DNA from: Daphnia carinata
Lineage: Eukaryota > Arthropoda > Branchiopoda > Diplostraca > Daphniidae
NCBI RefSeq assembly: GCF_022539665.2
Contig: NC_081336.1
Span: forward strand, 9,090,778-9,154,777
Reading direction: 5' to 3'
Length of the DNA stretch: 64,000 nucleotides
Below, in pieces: positions 41,579-54,408 of the stretch. Made by a program: the position numbers and the translations under genes. Position 1 is the stretch's first letter; each line of letters begins with the position of its first letter. The notes below the pieces were generated by a model, which was not told where the DNA came from, did not search any database, and saw only the letters and a list, made by a program, of their open reading frames with translations.

Positions 41579-43312
41579 TACGAATATCAAATGCACTAAT
41601 TTATTTCGTCAGTGCGGGTTGTACTGCATAATGGGACGAATCCTCTCGTGTATGCAAATGTTACGGGTACACAATTGAGCGTATTTCCTTGAAGGGTAAT
41701 ATCAAACCTGTTTTCCGAAAAGAATAGAGCTGAATATATGTATCTTCTATTAAGAATACGAATACTACCAAGGCTGAACAAACAAGACGTGCTCTAATTA
41801 GATTAACGGATGCTGAAAGGAAGAGAAAAAAAAAAAGAAACAACAATAAAACCAAGCAGACGACAGACTTTGCACGTTTAATGAAGACGTATAAAAACCA
41901 ATCGATAGGTGGCGTTTATGTTTTGATACACGAATGCACGAACGATCCCAATGTTAGCGTGAGCTGGAACGTGAATAATTCAGGCTTGATAATAATTAAA
42001 TAGTTACATTCACCATTTCTAGAATTTCTTGTTTAAGTGCACGTAAATTCTGTCCAAGTTTGTGGGGCAACTAGCTCTTTCTGCCTTTTTCTTTTGCATC
42101 TAAGCAAGAAGATTTGCATTACTTGCCTCGTTTTGACAGAATTTTATCACGTTTGGAGCCAAAATGGGCAGGGCAAAACGAGAGGGAAAAAAACTTAGAA
42201 ATATAATGCATGCTTGTCTATTCGCTATCCAAACTAAGCCATGTCTGATAAAATTTATTAGGTGCGATTACAATTGCTTTAGCACCGGCTTACTGACGAC
42301 TTAGCCCGGTGCTGAGCCAGCGAGTGCTGGGTGGTCTTTGGATAGACGTCTGGCTTCTCATCGAAACGTGTATTAAATCAGCTTTATCTTATGCAAGCCT
42401 TGGGGAACCTAGTCGTCGAAGCATGCCATTTTTCAACACCAAAAATATCAGTATATCAAGTGACGTTTGCAGTGAATAGCTTTTATGACTGCTGTATCCA
42501 AAACATTAGCATTATGTTTTGTGCTTTTATAATATGTCATACAACCAATAAACTCAAAATAAAATGTAATGGCGAGGGACACCTAATCGAGTTTGATTTT
42601 TCAAATGTTTTATTTACGTGGCAGCTAATGGGTTTGGGCATCACCTCAGGTGGTTACCTTCCCCCTTATCCTATCAGCTACGTGTTTACCATTTGCACAT
42701 TTTTTAAATTTCGACAGTTCCGAGAACTCGCATTATTTTGTGAGGTAGAGAATCCACCAGGCCATCGGAACTGAAGGAAGGGTGTCACAAAAAGCCATAA
42801 TGGCCACTTTTCTTTCTTTTTTTCATTACCCCACCTCTACCTGTTTAGCTCCAGAGGGTAAGTGATGAGATTTGGGCAAATGAGACGAGAACTTCGACTG
42901 TTGAAGTTGTCTCTATCTGTGTCTCCACTGACAATGTTCAAGGTAGATTTTGTACTGCCGTTATCATCAAGCTGTTGCTGGGCTCATCTTGTCAGGTGTC
43001 GTAATTCAACAATGAGCGAACAATAAAGGTACACGTCACAAATTCGAAGTAAATTGGCTAAGAGGTATTTCTTATCAATTATTTTAAGTTCGCTTGTTAC
43101 TTCTTTAGAATGTGTGTTTTGTGATTGATTGTCGAATGATGTGAAATCAGGATTCAAATAAAGGAAATGAACTTTGTTATTTTCGTGTAATGTTTTTTTA
43201 AATTTTGACTCCAACTTCAGTGTCGTGCCACATGAATAAGTTGGGCATTATTCCACATTCTTGTTTCATTGTTCAATAGCTACTTCGTACGGTAGAGCTG
43301 GAGCACTGGGTG
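41579..43312. other. Intergenic, no supported gene
   Basis: Unique, AT-rich sequence between the copine start and the cuticle gene end. The largest frame (42391-42774 plus, 127 codons) has no recognisable motif, no convincing splice or promoter context and unusual composition; it is left uncalled. An AATAAA with nearby GT-rich DNA occurs near 43157. Confidence 0.4.
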
Positions 43313-43902
43313 CTAATAGACGTGGACGGGAGCAACTGGAAGTTCGTAGACGTGGACGGGAGCAACGGGGAGTTCGTAGGTGTGGACGGGAGCAACAGGC
43401 AAGTGTTTGCCACTGGGACGGAATCCATTTTCATCGGCAGTCCAGGTCAGTGTGAATGTCTCACCTTCAGGAGAAACCCAGTAGGAAGATCCCTGGTTCG
43501 TGTTACCCTGGACGTCACCGTAAATGGCCTTGCCGTAAGAATCGTAAGTGGTGCCTTGGAATTTCTTCTGCATCTGGGATTCTTCACGGGTGGCATAATC
43601 CGATCCGGCATAACTTTAATTGAATATCATTGTTTAAATTATTATTTTCATTTTTATGCAGATTTGTAAAACTATATACCTCCACTTGCTGCTCCCGTCG
43701 GCGTTACGTTCATCAGATTGGCTGGTGATGGTGATTAGGGGTGCCTTGTAGCCGGGGGCAGCATATTCTGATGGAGCTGCGTAAACAGCGACGATCAAGA
43801 GGACAGCGACAATAAACTTTAAATGCAAGTAAGTTTCAACGGTTTAGATTCAATCTTGAATTTGCAAATGTAAGATTTTAAATGTTGGCTTACCACTTTC
43901 AT
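43313..43902 (-). CDS. Cuticle protein with chitin-binding R&R domain
   Basis: Structural protein of the exoskeleton. Three exons give 148 residues: 43902-43894 (M-K-V only), 43816-43680, 43613-43313, all in phase. A signal peptide (F-I-V-A-V-L-L-I-V-A-V-Y-A-A) spans the first intron, the typical layout of arthropod cuticle genes. The chitin-binding domain runs from about D-G-S-S-K-W-S-Y through G-S-S-Y-W-V-S-P-E-G-E, T-W-T-A-D-E-N-G-F and P-S-G-K-H-L-P. After it the protein ends in three 9-residue repeats of the form E-L-P-V-A-P-V-H-V-Y, 27 bp each in the DNA. A TATA box lies upstream. Confidence 0.9.
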
Positions 43903-43929
43903 GTTGGATTCGTTCGATTGGGTTGAACA

Positions 43930-43967
43930 ACTGATGCCTTTTCATCGTGAATCTCTAAGCTTTTATA
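43930..43967 (-). promoter_or_regulatory. Core promoter of the cuticle gene
   Basis: On the minus strand TATAAAA (43967-43961) is followed about 31 bp downstream by the arthropod initiator TCAGT (43934-43930), and then by the short 5' leader and ATG at 43902. Confidence 0.65.
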
Positions 43968-44960
43968 GTCGAGTTGCAGTGAAAGGATAACTAGACTTGT
44001 ATTGAAAAATTGAATTCTAATTGTCTGCCAAATTTGGAATGTGTGCTCCGTGTGATGGCGGGGATTTTTAGCTTCTGCCAGGTAGACTGGTGATGTTCTT
44101 TATTTACCAATCTTGTTTGCTTTCAAGTACGACTGCATAGTTAAATTTTTTAGGTGTTCGATTGATGAGGTTGGATTCTGTGTGGCGCAGAGTTCTGTTG
44201 CTGTATTTGGAATAATTGATAGCATCCCTGTTTTTGATTTTGGTATACATTTACATGAGATTTTGGTTGTTTGCTGTTATCCAGTCGGTATTTTGTCAGT
44301 TTAAGATATGGGTGCAGCAGTTTTACGTTATTGGTTGTCCAGGTACGATTGGTAGTTGATTGTTTAAGGCGAATCCTGCAGACGATTGGAATGTTCACAA
44401 AATAATCCAGGGTTGACTTTCGTGATTCAAGGTGATTCCTAAATGGCCGCAAAGGGACTGGATTTTCAAGGTTGGATTTTCTTCCGCTTTAACTTAAGGT
44501 AACCGCCCATTCGTCCGTCAACACCATGACATGTGTCGCAGAAAGTCAAAACTGTTTTTGTAATTGCAGGAAACATGGCGTTTGGCTTTGCTTTTCATTT
44601 TATATCTGCAGTGGGCAATAAGCGCTGCCCAGCTGCTGGTCTTCTTCCTGAACCTCAATTGGAAAAGGGTTTTCCAAGTTCATGGATAGGACCAAAAAAC
44701 TATTGGCTCATTTAACAGGAAAATCGCTTACGTTTGTACTACGTGGAGCATCTGCAGTTTTTAAATTCACTTTATTTTATTCTAGTCCATGGCATTTAAA
44801 GAAGAACTTTGTTGAAAGCAAGACGCATTACCGAGCAGCATTGACTAAACGGACCATCTTCCTATACGTTTTCCAAATGCATTTCGTCGTGTATACGGTA
44901 ATTTTCTTTATATGCATCTTTTCCAAGAATTCATTTATTAAGTATAATGTACGTTCACCG
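43968..44960. other. Intergenic, no firmly supported gene
   Basis: Short frames occur on both strands (44113-44452, 44533-44975) with no recognisable domain. A hydrophobic run after a TTGCAG near 44570 (A-L-L-F-I-L-Y-L-Q-W in one frame) resembles a signal or membrane segment but has no start codon in phase. Confidence 0.3.
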
Positions 44961-44970
44961 TTTCTAAGGT

Positions 44971-45549
44971 TCTAATAGTCGTCTGCACGGTCTCGAGAAT
45001 CTTTGCTGCTCCCGCTACGATTGGTGAGATGAACGGGCCGAGAGGACGAAGAGATACGACTGACGGTGACAAGGAAAAGGGCGATTTTCTATCGTCAGTT
45101 GCGACAGCTGCCAATGCAGCGAAACTTGTTGCGGTATAGTTTATATTTGGTTAATTTCGGGGGTTGGACTAAAATGCTAATGGAAATTGTTTTGGAACAG
45201 CAATACGGGTGTCCGATCGCCCGACTGGCTTATACCCAATGCAACAAGGAACAAAATCCAAGTGGATACAACCAGAAATTAATTGATGGTACATTAATTA
45301 TTAACAGAATTATGGGATTATGTTAATTCAAGAAAATTATAACGTTATACAGCAACTTGGGAGCATTTTACCAAAGACGTTGATCAAGGTGATGGAGCAA
45401 CAGTGGCAAAAGCAATTCGGGTAATAAATTTCAAATTAAATTCTTTTTAAAGATGGGAGGTGTTGAGCAATTGGAACGTTTCTTTAAATGAACAGGAATA
45501 TGGATGTCCAGCCGTAGGATTTGTTACCAAACTGTGTGTGCTCGCCTAA
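44971..45549 (+). CDS. Candidate secreted protein with Y-G-C-P motif, exons partly resolved
   Basis: Pieces on the plus strand suggest a small multi-exon secreted protein. After CTAAG at about 44970 a frame reads V-L-I-V-V-C-T-V-S-R-I-F-A-A-P-A-T, like the end of a signal peptide, then a polar stretch with G-R-R-D-T-T-D, up to a GTATAG at 45136. A second piece has E-Q-Q-Y-G-C-P-I-A-R-L-A-Y-T-Q-C. A third (after TATACAG, about 45352-45418) has W-E-H-F-T-K-D-V. The last has E-Y-G-C-P-A-V-G-F-V-T-K-L-C and a stop at 45549. The repeated Y-G-C-P motif suggests an internal duplication. The start exon and exact junctions are not settled. Confidence 0.3.
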
Positions 45550-45763
45550 GGATTGAAGGGAATTAGTTCAAACCGTTACATGCTCCAATTTATTGCACCT
45601 ATTAGTATTCGCAAATTATCCAATCTAAATTTTATGAAGTAGCATGTTTCTACCCTTTAAAAGAAAAGCTTAGTATTGTGTAATCCCTACCTTCTCCATG
45701 TGTCATAATGTCTGTACGCTATTAGCATGTGATGAATAATTAACCATATGCATACTTCCCACA

Positions 45764-45792
45764 TGGCATTAGCCTATTTTAGGCTAATGCCA
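45764..45792. other. Perfect 13-bp inverted repeat with 3-nt loop
   Basis: TGGCATTAGCCTA, loop TTT, then TAGGCTAATGCCA. The hairpin lies about 220 bp upstream of the FEM1-like ATG. It could act as an RNA hairpin in a leader, a protein-binding palindrome or the tip of a small foldback element. Confidence 0.7.
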
Positions 45793-46011
45793 CAAGGGAA
45801 ATGTTATCAAAAAGAAAGTGGAAAGATAACGGTCGTCGTTGTGATGACTGACCAATAGCCTAAAGCAAAGCTATTCTCAAGAAAACGGTTCATTTCTTTG
45901 TCTTTTCTAACGGTAAAAAAAAGATCGCTTCTTTCGTATGCACCATCTTCATTTAGTTCCGTCTCAAAATCGAGAAATGTTTGGCCGATTCTCGTCTTCC
46001 TGAAATCAAAA

Positions 46012-47724
46012 ATGGATTCACAAATTGTGCAAAAGTTAATTTTTCAAGCGGCTAGTGAAGGATCAGTAGATGTGTTGAATGATGTTATTCAACAGCACGG
46101 ACCTTTATCCAAAGTGATTGCAAATCTCACTGTATGTAACGATGAAGGGGATACACCTTTATACGTCGCGATTCGAAATGGGCACGACAAGATGGTTGAA
46201 TTCATTTTAGCTAAAATACAGGAATGCATCGTGAGTAGCATCAACGTGACACATTGCAAAACAAAGACTACGTTATTTTGGCAAGGGAAACCTTCGATTC
46301 GTATGGCACATTGTCTTGGGATTTGTGAACATGTACCTGTCATGTACATCATGGAACATCTGATTGGAAATATTATGCCTAATTACCTTCCTTGGTTGGA
46401 TTTCGTGTTGAATTGCGTGATTGAAAGTAACATCAGTCGGTCAGAGAAAATTATTGCGCTGGAATTGTTAGGATCTGCTTTCATCTTTTTACATTCCCAG
46501 CATCCACCAGAGAAGACGGGATGTCGTCAAGGATTGTACTGCTGGAACGAAGCCATGATTCTCCGCTATTCCACCGTCAATACCATCCCAAAAATCCCGC
46601 ACGATTCTTCTGAAATCGCTCGCAACGCTTACGGAGGTGTTGTTGAATGGATGACTGTCCAACAACTGGAACATCTAATGAAAGAGCAATGTTCATTTAG
46701 AGGATTTTTAAAGGAGTGGGAAGCTATTTGCATGGCACCTTTACGGATTCAAGCTCTGCTTGTTCTCGAACGTACATTCAAACAAAATCAACGTGATAGT
46801 CCCAATTCATTTCATCTCAAATTCTTATTGGATTACGTTTACGAATGTGAAGCTCGTAAACAGTTTACTAAAGTGATCAACATTTCTTTGCTTATTCTAG
46901 AAGAGTGTATCGATTTAAAACAAACGTCATCTGCTAAATGTATCGATATTTTCATTCAAACGTTCATTATCATATTCGATTGTTTGATGCAACCGAACAC
47001 GTCCAAAGAAAAATTTTCAAACTCAAATTTCTTACTCATCGTCAAATTGAGTTCAAAGATCTTAACGAACTTGTCAACAGGACCGGACATGCCCATCATC
47101 GATCCTAAATTCCAAAAGTACGGCGTTCTAAAGAAGTTTGTCAAGTTGATCGCCGTTTGGTTATCTTGGTTGAACGACGAAGAGCAACGACAACTAGAAG
47201 AACATCTACACGAATTCATTCGTCTTGGTGTACCTGATGGCTATTCGAGTCCTCTTCATTACGCCATTTGGGTCTTTGTTTCGCACGGAGTCGTCATCAG
47301 TTTGAACGCGGTTAAAGTCATCCGGTTGTTCCTCCGACTCGGGGCGAATCCAAACACGTTCGATCAAAACGGCAAAACTCCGATGCATTGCTTGGCCAAT
47401 CATTGGTGCTGGATGATTTACCTTGATTTGTATTTGACGGTGTTCCAGTCGTTGGTGGATGCTGGTGGTCGACTGGACAAAGCCACTCCCGAAGGCGAAA
47501 CTGTGATGAGCATTTTGAAAGAGCAGCGGATTAAATTGTCACCTCACATTAATCGATTTGATCCTTACCTGGAATCGATGATGAACACTGTTCTACCATT
47601 CTCCTTGTCCGACCTTTGTGCCCAGGTGATACGTCATCGTCAAGTTGCCTATGAGAATCAACTTCCCTGCAGCTTGCAATCGTTCGTTCGGCGTGATTAC
47701 ACTGTTCATCGTAAATACTTTTGA
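46012..47724 (+). CDS. FEM1-like ankyrin-repeat protein, intronless
   Basis: I choose the ATG at 46012 (M-D-S-Q-I-V-Q-K-L); the frame is open upstream but begins with no ATG. The product has 570 residues. N-terminal ankyrin-like repeats (about 8-75; G-D-T-P-L-Y-V-A-I-R-N-G-H) are fewer than the usual seven of FEM1. The middle matches the FEM1 helical region: A-L-E-L-L-G-S-A-F, W-N-E-A-M-I-L-R-Y-S and R-I-Q-A-L-L-V-L-E-R. C-terminal ankyrin repeats include L-F-L-R-L-G-A-N-P-N-T and G-K-T-P-M-H-C-L-A. FEM1 proteins are substrate receptors of CUL2 ubiquitin ligases that read C-terminal degrons. The shortened N-terminus and lack of introns suggest a divergent, perhaps retrotransposed, lineage-specific copy. 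Confidence 0.75.
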   Translation: MDSQIVQKLIFQAASEGSVDVLNDVIQQHGPLSKVIANLTVCNDEGDTPLYVAIRNGHDKMVEFILAKIQECIVSSINVTHCKTKTTLFWQGKPSIRMAHCLGICEHVPVMYIMEHLIGNIMPNYLPWLDFVLNCVIESNISRSEKIIALELLGSAFIFLHSQHPPEKTGCRQGLYCWNEAMILRYSTVNTIPKIPHDSSEIARNAYGGVVEWMTVQQLEHLMKEQCSFRGFLKEWEAICMAPLRIQALLVLERTFKQNQRDSPNSFHLKFLLDYVYECEARKQFTKVINISLLILEECIDLKQTSSAKCIDIFIQTFIIIFDCLMQPNTSKEKFSNSNFLLIVKLSSKILTNLSTGPDMPIIDPKFQKYGVLKKFVKLIAVWLSWLNDEEQRQLEEHLHEFIRLGVPDGYSSPLHYAIWVFVSHGVVISLNAVKVIRLFLRLGANPNTFDQNGKTPMHCLANHWCWMIYLDLYLTVFQSLVDAGGRLDKATPEGETVMSILKEQRIKLSPHINRFDPYLESMMNTVLPFSLSDLCAQVIRHRQVAYENQLPCSLQSFVRRDYTVHRKYF

Positions 47725-47994
47725 TTTATGTAAAAGCATCTCTCATTTGTCAATTGAAATACAAAACGATGTAATATACGTAAGTAGATGTAAAGAAAAC
47801 ACGATTACATGACAGCACATTTGAGTATTTGAATAGGCATAATTGTACGAATGGAGTTTTAAACTGTGGGTGCGTCTGCTGATTGCAATTCGAGTCTTGT
47901 GTGACACGTCGGTATGAAATAATTTGCCTCTATTAAACACATTAAAGTATGGATAAGATTTTAAATTTGTTACCAGTGTTGGGTCAATGAAGAT

Positions 47995-48489
47995 TCATCC
48001 GCTGTTCGTCTGCAATTCCTGACTGGGATCTGACTCCTGAAGACCAGCTGTTGCCTTGTCAGCTGCTTCAATTATTTTGCTACCGTAAGCGCCCGTGAGG
48101 CCGTCAGCTGTCACATCAACGGTGGCATCAATCCACGCGTTCAAATTGGCCGGATCTTCGACAACTTTACAAATGCCTTGAATCTTTTTTCCATGTGATG
48201 GGATAATTGTTCCTAAATCCCATTCAGCACCGGCTGTTGCGCCCAACAGGACGGCCAAGGGAACACCGGCCAGAAGGAATCCAGCCGCACCTGCCAACAG
48301 CACAGCCGTCGTGCGATTGGCTTCTGAAATGGCTTGCTCTGCTGCCTCTTCGTCACCACATAGACGTTGAATGACGCCTTTAAGATGGCCGATGATTGGT
48401 ACGCTATTCAACACGTCTAACGCACTCTGCGCCATTTGCGATTTGTTCAGGCGATTCACTAGAATTTGAGTCCTTCCCACGATTTGCAA
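47995..48489 (-). CDS. Unrecognised 164-residue protein with Ala/Gly-rich hydrophobic segment
   Basis: Single frame starting M-Q-I-V-G-R-T; an alternative start is Met19 (M-A-Q-S-A-L-D-V-L-N-S). After V-P-I-I-G-H-L-K-G-V-I and R-L-C-G-D-E-E-A-A comes a hydrophobic Ala/Gly/Leu-rich stretch (about 59-90) that could insert in a membrane. The C-terminal half is polar with D-A-T-V-D-V-T-A-D. Similar P-V-V-G-H-x-K-G plus glycine-rich segments occur in uncharacterised animal proteins, as far as I recall; no function is known to me. It is convergent with the FEM1-like gene. Confidence 0.6.
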   Translation of the reverse strand: MQIVGRTQILVNRLNKSQMAQSALDVLNSVPIIGHLKGVIQRLCGDEEAAEQAISEANRTTAVLLAGAAGFLLAGVPLAVLLGATAGAEWDLGTIIPSHGKKIQGICKVVEDPANLNAWIDATVDVTADGLTGAYGSKIIEAADKATAGLQESDPSQELQTNSG

Positions 48490-49928
48490 GTAGAAGGCAC
48501 TTCACGATTATCGGTTTGTAACAATTAATGAGATTTTATTTTAATTTTTATTGGCACTAATGGATATATTTTTTTTAAAATATTTACCTCTTGTCGTATG
48601 AAACGTGAAGAAAACTGGCTAGGACGGCGTTCACCAACACAGTGAACTAGTTTACTTACGTAATTAGGAAAAATAAAACAAATTTGAAAGAGTGTCGGAT
48701 CAACGTCGATAACCTACAAAAGTAGAAGAAACAAATGAAGAAGGGCATACGGTATAACAAGCATCCAAGGTCTTTCACATCTGCAGCCAACTTAACAAGA
48801 TGGACCAAAATACTGAGAATATGCCCACGTTTTGTTCTAAGCGAAATGTAAAGACCTTTCTTACTGGTCGAGAGCTCGAGACTTACTCTTTCTCTTCATA
48901 TTTTGGAATGGTTAAAAATATAAAAGATAATGGAATAAAGTAGGCAATAGGTCCTCATCTATCACGTGTCTCCTCTGGGAAAACATGTTTTTTCACATTT
49001 TGTTTGTCATTTTAGTACTTTATTAGTTGCGAAAGAACCTCTTTGTGGCTGATTGTTTTAGTTTCGAAATTGTGTCAGTTTCTTCTTTGTAGTTTTCATC
49101 TTTAAAATAATAATAATGGCAAAAATTTGATTTGCCGGAACATCTGTCAAGTGAAAACGATTAAAAAAGGATAATTGATATAATGATTATTTTTCTTATA
49201 AATAACTTTTAATTGTTCAATTAAAAATTGGAAATACAATTAAATTCGTGGAACCGTGCATAAATTTAGTTCTAATAAGATTCTATTCTCCCAAAGGATT
49301 CACATTTTTTTTTGCCATGTATTTGCATGTTTTTCTGGCTTTTGGATTTCCTTCCCCTGCCTCTAATGTCAAACCCGCTGAAAATCACTGTCCTTGAAGC
49401 TATTTGCATGACAATGGACATTCAACCTCATTACTCAACGAATTTTATGCAAACGTTTTGTTTCTATACCACCCCACCACTTGTTTTTCTAAAGTCTTGC
49501 CTCTCTTTTTGTTTGTTTCTTACCCTGCCTTTTTCTCAGGGGACCAGCTTAACGAAAAAAGCAAAAAAAAAAGACAAGAAACAAAAAACAAAAAACAGGG
49601 TGTATAAATTATGCAAAAATTAGTCAAATCCCACAAAACATATCCCTTGAGAATGGTGAAAATTTGAAGCGGGAATGCATTATTTTAACAAGGTTTTGGA
49701 TTCATTACATCATAATTTTAAAACGAAAAAATTTAACTATTTCAAAAGCATGGTAAACGTATAAATTCCTGCTGGAAGCTGGATGCGAATCTGAATGGGT
49801 AAAAATTCCATCGGCAGATGGCGTTTTGTTTACAATTTGTATTGTGGTTTTCATGTGTTTGACTCCCAAAAATCAATTCCGCGACTGTTCCCCTTTTTTT
49901 CAATTAAAATGTACATTTAAATGGCATA
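48490..49928. other. Intergenic, no supported gene
   Basis: AT-rich sequence. The frames at 49312-49623 arise from low-complexity A-rich DNA (49555-49610) and are not called. The final part is presumably the promoter and leader of the zinc-finger gene; no clear core element was placed. Confidence 0.4.
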
Positions 49929-51956
49929 ATGAGCTCAGAAGAACAGAACCTCCATCTTCTAAGCAATAATCTCCCCGGGCAACTGTCTGAATGCCGGCTC
50001 TGCTGCCGGCCCAACGAAACGTGTATCGATTTATCTGCTGTTGCAGATGTTATTCCTCTGAGTTATATTCAGAAAAACATAGGAATTAAGCTAAAATTCA
50101 ATGAAGTTACCCCTAATTTTATTTGTAAACAGTGCACACAGCAGATCCTTGATTGGCAAAAATTTGTTAGGTCCTGCACTGAAGCTCAGTCAGTTGCCAA
50201 AGATCGGTGAGATTACAGAATAATAAACTGGGAATGTGTTAAATTTATAGTTTCTTTTTATTCTCCAGGGAAAATTACATCAAAGAGGCTACAGAACAAG
50301 TAAATGAAAAACACTTACTTGCAGATGAAACAACACAAAACAACATGACAGAAGAGAAGGATTCGTCTCAGGAGAATAGCCTACCAACAATTCCAGATAA
50401 AAGATCCCGTTTTACGCTAGAATACCTGGAGCAAAAAATAGGCAGAGTGCTCAAGTCAGAAGAAGTCGACCAGTTGAAAAAGTTTATTGACAAAGGGGAT
50501 GACAGAGGCATCTATTCCTTCCTTTTTGGCAGTGGCAACAACCAGACATGGCCCTGCCAGCTGTGCGATGAAGTCATCAAAGGGACCATGAAGCAAGTGA
50601 CCAAGCACTATGCCCACGAGCACCAAGCCCCACCACTCTACCCGTGCCAACTATGTGGCAAAGTGATCAAATCGAGCCATACTTACAAAAGACACAGGAC
50701 GGCCCATTTATCCGAGTACAAATGCCCGTCTTGCGACAAAGTCTTCCAGGATCGATCCAAGCTGCTTGCCCACAAAGTGGCGCATTCCGACAACCGGCCT
50801 CACGTTTGCGCCGAGTGCGGCAAGCAGTACAAGCTGGCCTCGCATCTCAAATCCCACATGGCCCGCTCTCATTTGCCAGAATCCGATCGGTTGGCATTCA
50901 CTTGCGAGATTTGCGGTAAACGCTTTTCTGCCAAGGGCAATTTAACCACTCATGTTCAAACCACTCATTCGGATTCCAAACCTTACGTAAATCATGTCTT
51001 CCTTGTTGTTATTAAGTTTTAATTACATATTTTTCTTTACAGGTTTGTGATCTTTGTGGTAAAGGAGTCAAGACGAAACAGGCCCTCCAATTTCACCTCA
51101 ATTCGCACAATGGTGTCAAACAGTTTAGCTGCCAAATTTGTTTCATGTCCTTCACCTCAAGGTCCAGCATGGCCTCGCACACCCGTCGACACGTAATTAC
51201 GCGTAATCTCTTATCATTTATCTCAACCTAATTATAAAAATTGACATGAATTAGACGGGAGAGAAGCCGTATCCCTGCAAACAATGCAGTAAGACTTTCA
51301 CGTCCAGCTCGGCCCGGAGTAGCCATCGGCAACACGTTCACGCCACGTCACGACAGCACGTCTGTCCTCACTGCAGTAAATCTTTCAAAGTCTTACGGGA
51401 TTTGAAAGTCCATCAATCGATTCACGTGAGTTATTCTTAGAAAACTGCTTTTATTTAAATCTCTCCGTGAAATGATTTGTAATTAAAACAGACGGGGGAG
51501 AAGCCTTACGTTTGTGACACTTGCGGCAAAGCCTTCCGAGTCGCAGCCAATTTTTACGCTCACCGTAAGACGCACCGTAAAGCTGTGGAGAAAATATCAC
51601 TGGATGCAGCCGTAGCTGAAATCGGCCAATTCATTGAGGAACAGCAGCAACAAGAAGAACAGCAGCAGCCGGACGAAGAGACGGAACAAATTCACACGCT
51701 GCAAATGGCACAGCCGAGATTGAACGACGCCCTGAGTCAAGCCATTCAAGAACATTTGACTCAATCTTGTCTTGTGGTTGGCGGGGATTTCAGCAACGAT
51801 CCATCTGGAAGTGCTTCCATGCTTAATCCATATTCAACTGGGATAGGGACCACCTCTGATGGTCTGGATTATGCAACCATTCATCCAGACGAGCAATCAT
51901 CCACGCCGGGCTATTTAAAGTCCATCCTCATGGGCCAGTTTGACGATAAGGATTAG
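49929..51956 (+). CDS. ZAD C2H2 zinc-finger protein
   Basis: Five exons give 593 residues: 49929-50206, 50269-50986, 51043-51192, 51255-51425, 51492-51956; all introns are about 55-65 nt and keep frame. An N-terminal ZAD, a zinc-binding dimerisation domain characteristic of arthropod transcription factors, has Cys22, Cys25, Cys66 and Cys69 (E-C-R-L-C-C ... F-I-C-K-Q-C). After a polar linker come about ten C2H2 fingers, starting P-C-Q-L-C-D and ending Y-V-C-D-T-C-G-K-A-F, several joined by T-G-E-K-P. The fourth and fifth exons begin exactly at T-G-E-K-P. The C-terminus is Gln/Glu-rich. It is expected to be a nuclear DNA-binding regulator; target unknown. Confidence 0.9.
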
Positions 51957-52277
51957 CTTAACGTTCATTGCAATTTTTCATTCGTTCTTTTATTTTTGCT
52001 GTTATCAGAACTATAGTTTTAACAAAATATCTAATTGGTTTACATTGAATAAGTTGTATTACATTTAGTAAGCTACATGAATAATTTCAGGATTTAACTG
52101 AAGTTGCTGACTATCAAAATGGAAATGAATTCAACAAAGTTTGAGATAAATTGGCTTTTATAGTCAGGTGGGTGTATGTTGGATTGTGATGACTGCGTTA
52201 TGTTTTTAAAAATGGAGGTTAAAGAACAGGAAAGAGATGACACTTTCTTTTTTAAGCTCGTTGGATCGATAAAGGCG
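51957..52277. other. Convergent 3' region
   Basis: The 3' flanks of the zinc-finger gene (plus) and the cytidylyltransferase gene (minus) meet here. Nothing else is seen. Confidence 0.5.
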
Positions 52278-53753
<1,476 letters not shown>

Positions 53754-54408
53754 CTTCGATTACGGGCTACAGGAAGTCAAGTAATTGGATTCAAATTTTT
53801 CTTCTTTTGTCTGGAGGGGGTGGGGAAGTCTAATCTAATCTCATTAAGTCCAAAGGTGATGGCAGCTGAAATTAAAAAACGCTACTGCAGCTGCTTAAAA
53901 CGTGAGCCTTGCGTCCTTAAAAAAAGAATTAAAGAATGGGAAAACGCGTTTTCTTTTCCAAAGGTTTCCCGTCAGTACAATACTCTGTGTAATGAATAGA
54001 GAGATTTCGTTACACACACAATTACTTGAAAATGTAATGAAAAAAAACCGATAGTACGCTAACACAGCAGACAGACAAGGACATACAGTCTAAAATAAAA
54101 ATAATAGAAATTGGCGAATGGTCGGGCTTGTTACAGTGGCTCCAAGTCCTTGAAAACGTGCACGAAAAAGAGAAGGGGATTTTCAACTTTTATGGGAGTT
54201 TAAAAAAAAATAATAATTAAGGCACTGGAATGTTGAAAAAACTGGGACGTTACAATTTACTAGACAAATGAGAAAAAATGGCACAAAAATAATGTTTAAA
54301 AAAATGTTTTGTTTTTCTCTGACGATCTTCGCTATTTACTTTATATATATTTATATATACCCCTAGTAATTTCCAATGCAGAAATATTTAAAGAATTATT
54401 ATTTTTAT
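53754..54408. other. Intergenic between the cytidylyltransferase start and the CDR2-like stop
   Basis: About 650 bp holding the cytidylyltransferase promoter side and the 3' flank of the CDR2-like gene. The plus-strand frame at 53733-53999 overlaps the first coding exon of the cytidylyltransferase and is not called. Confidence 0.4.

Noticed and set aside
42391-42774. 127-codon plus-strand ORF
   Set aside because: No motif, no promoter or splice context; composition like the surrounding AT-rich DNA.
45898-46011. Upstream extension of the FEM1-like frame
   Set aside because: It starts at TTG; the first in-frame ATG is 46012 and fits the domain start.
49312-49623. 103-codon ORF upstream of the zinc-finger gene
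   Set aside because: Ends in an A-rich low-complexity tract and lacks any recognisable feature.
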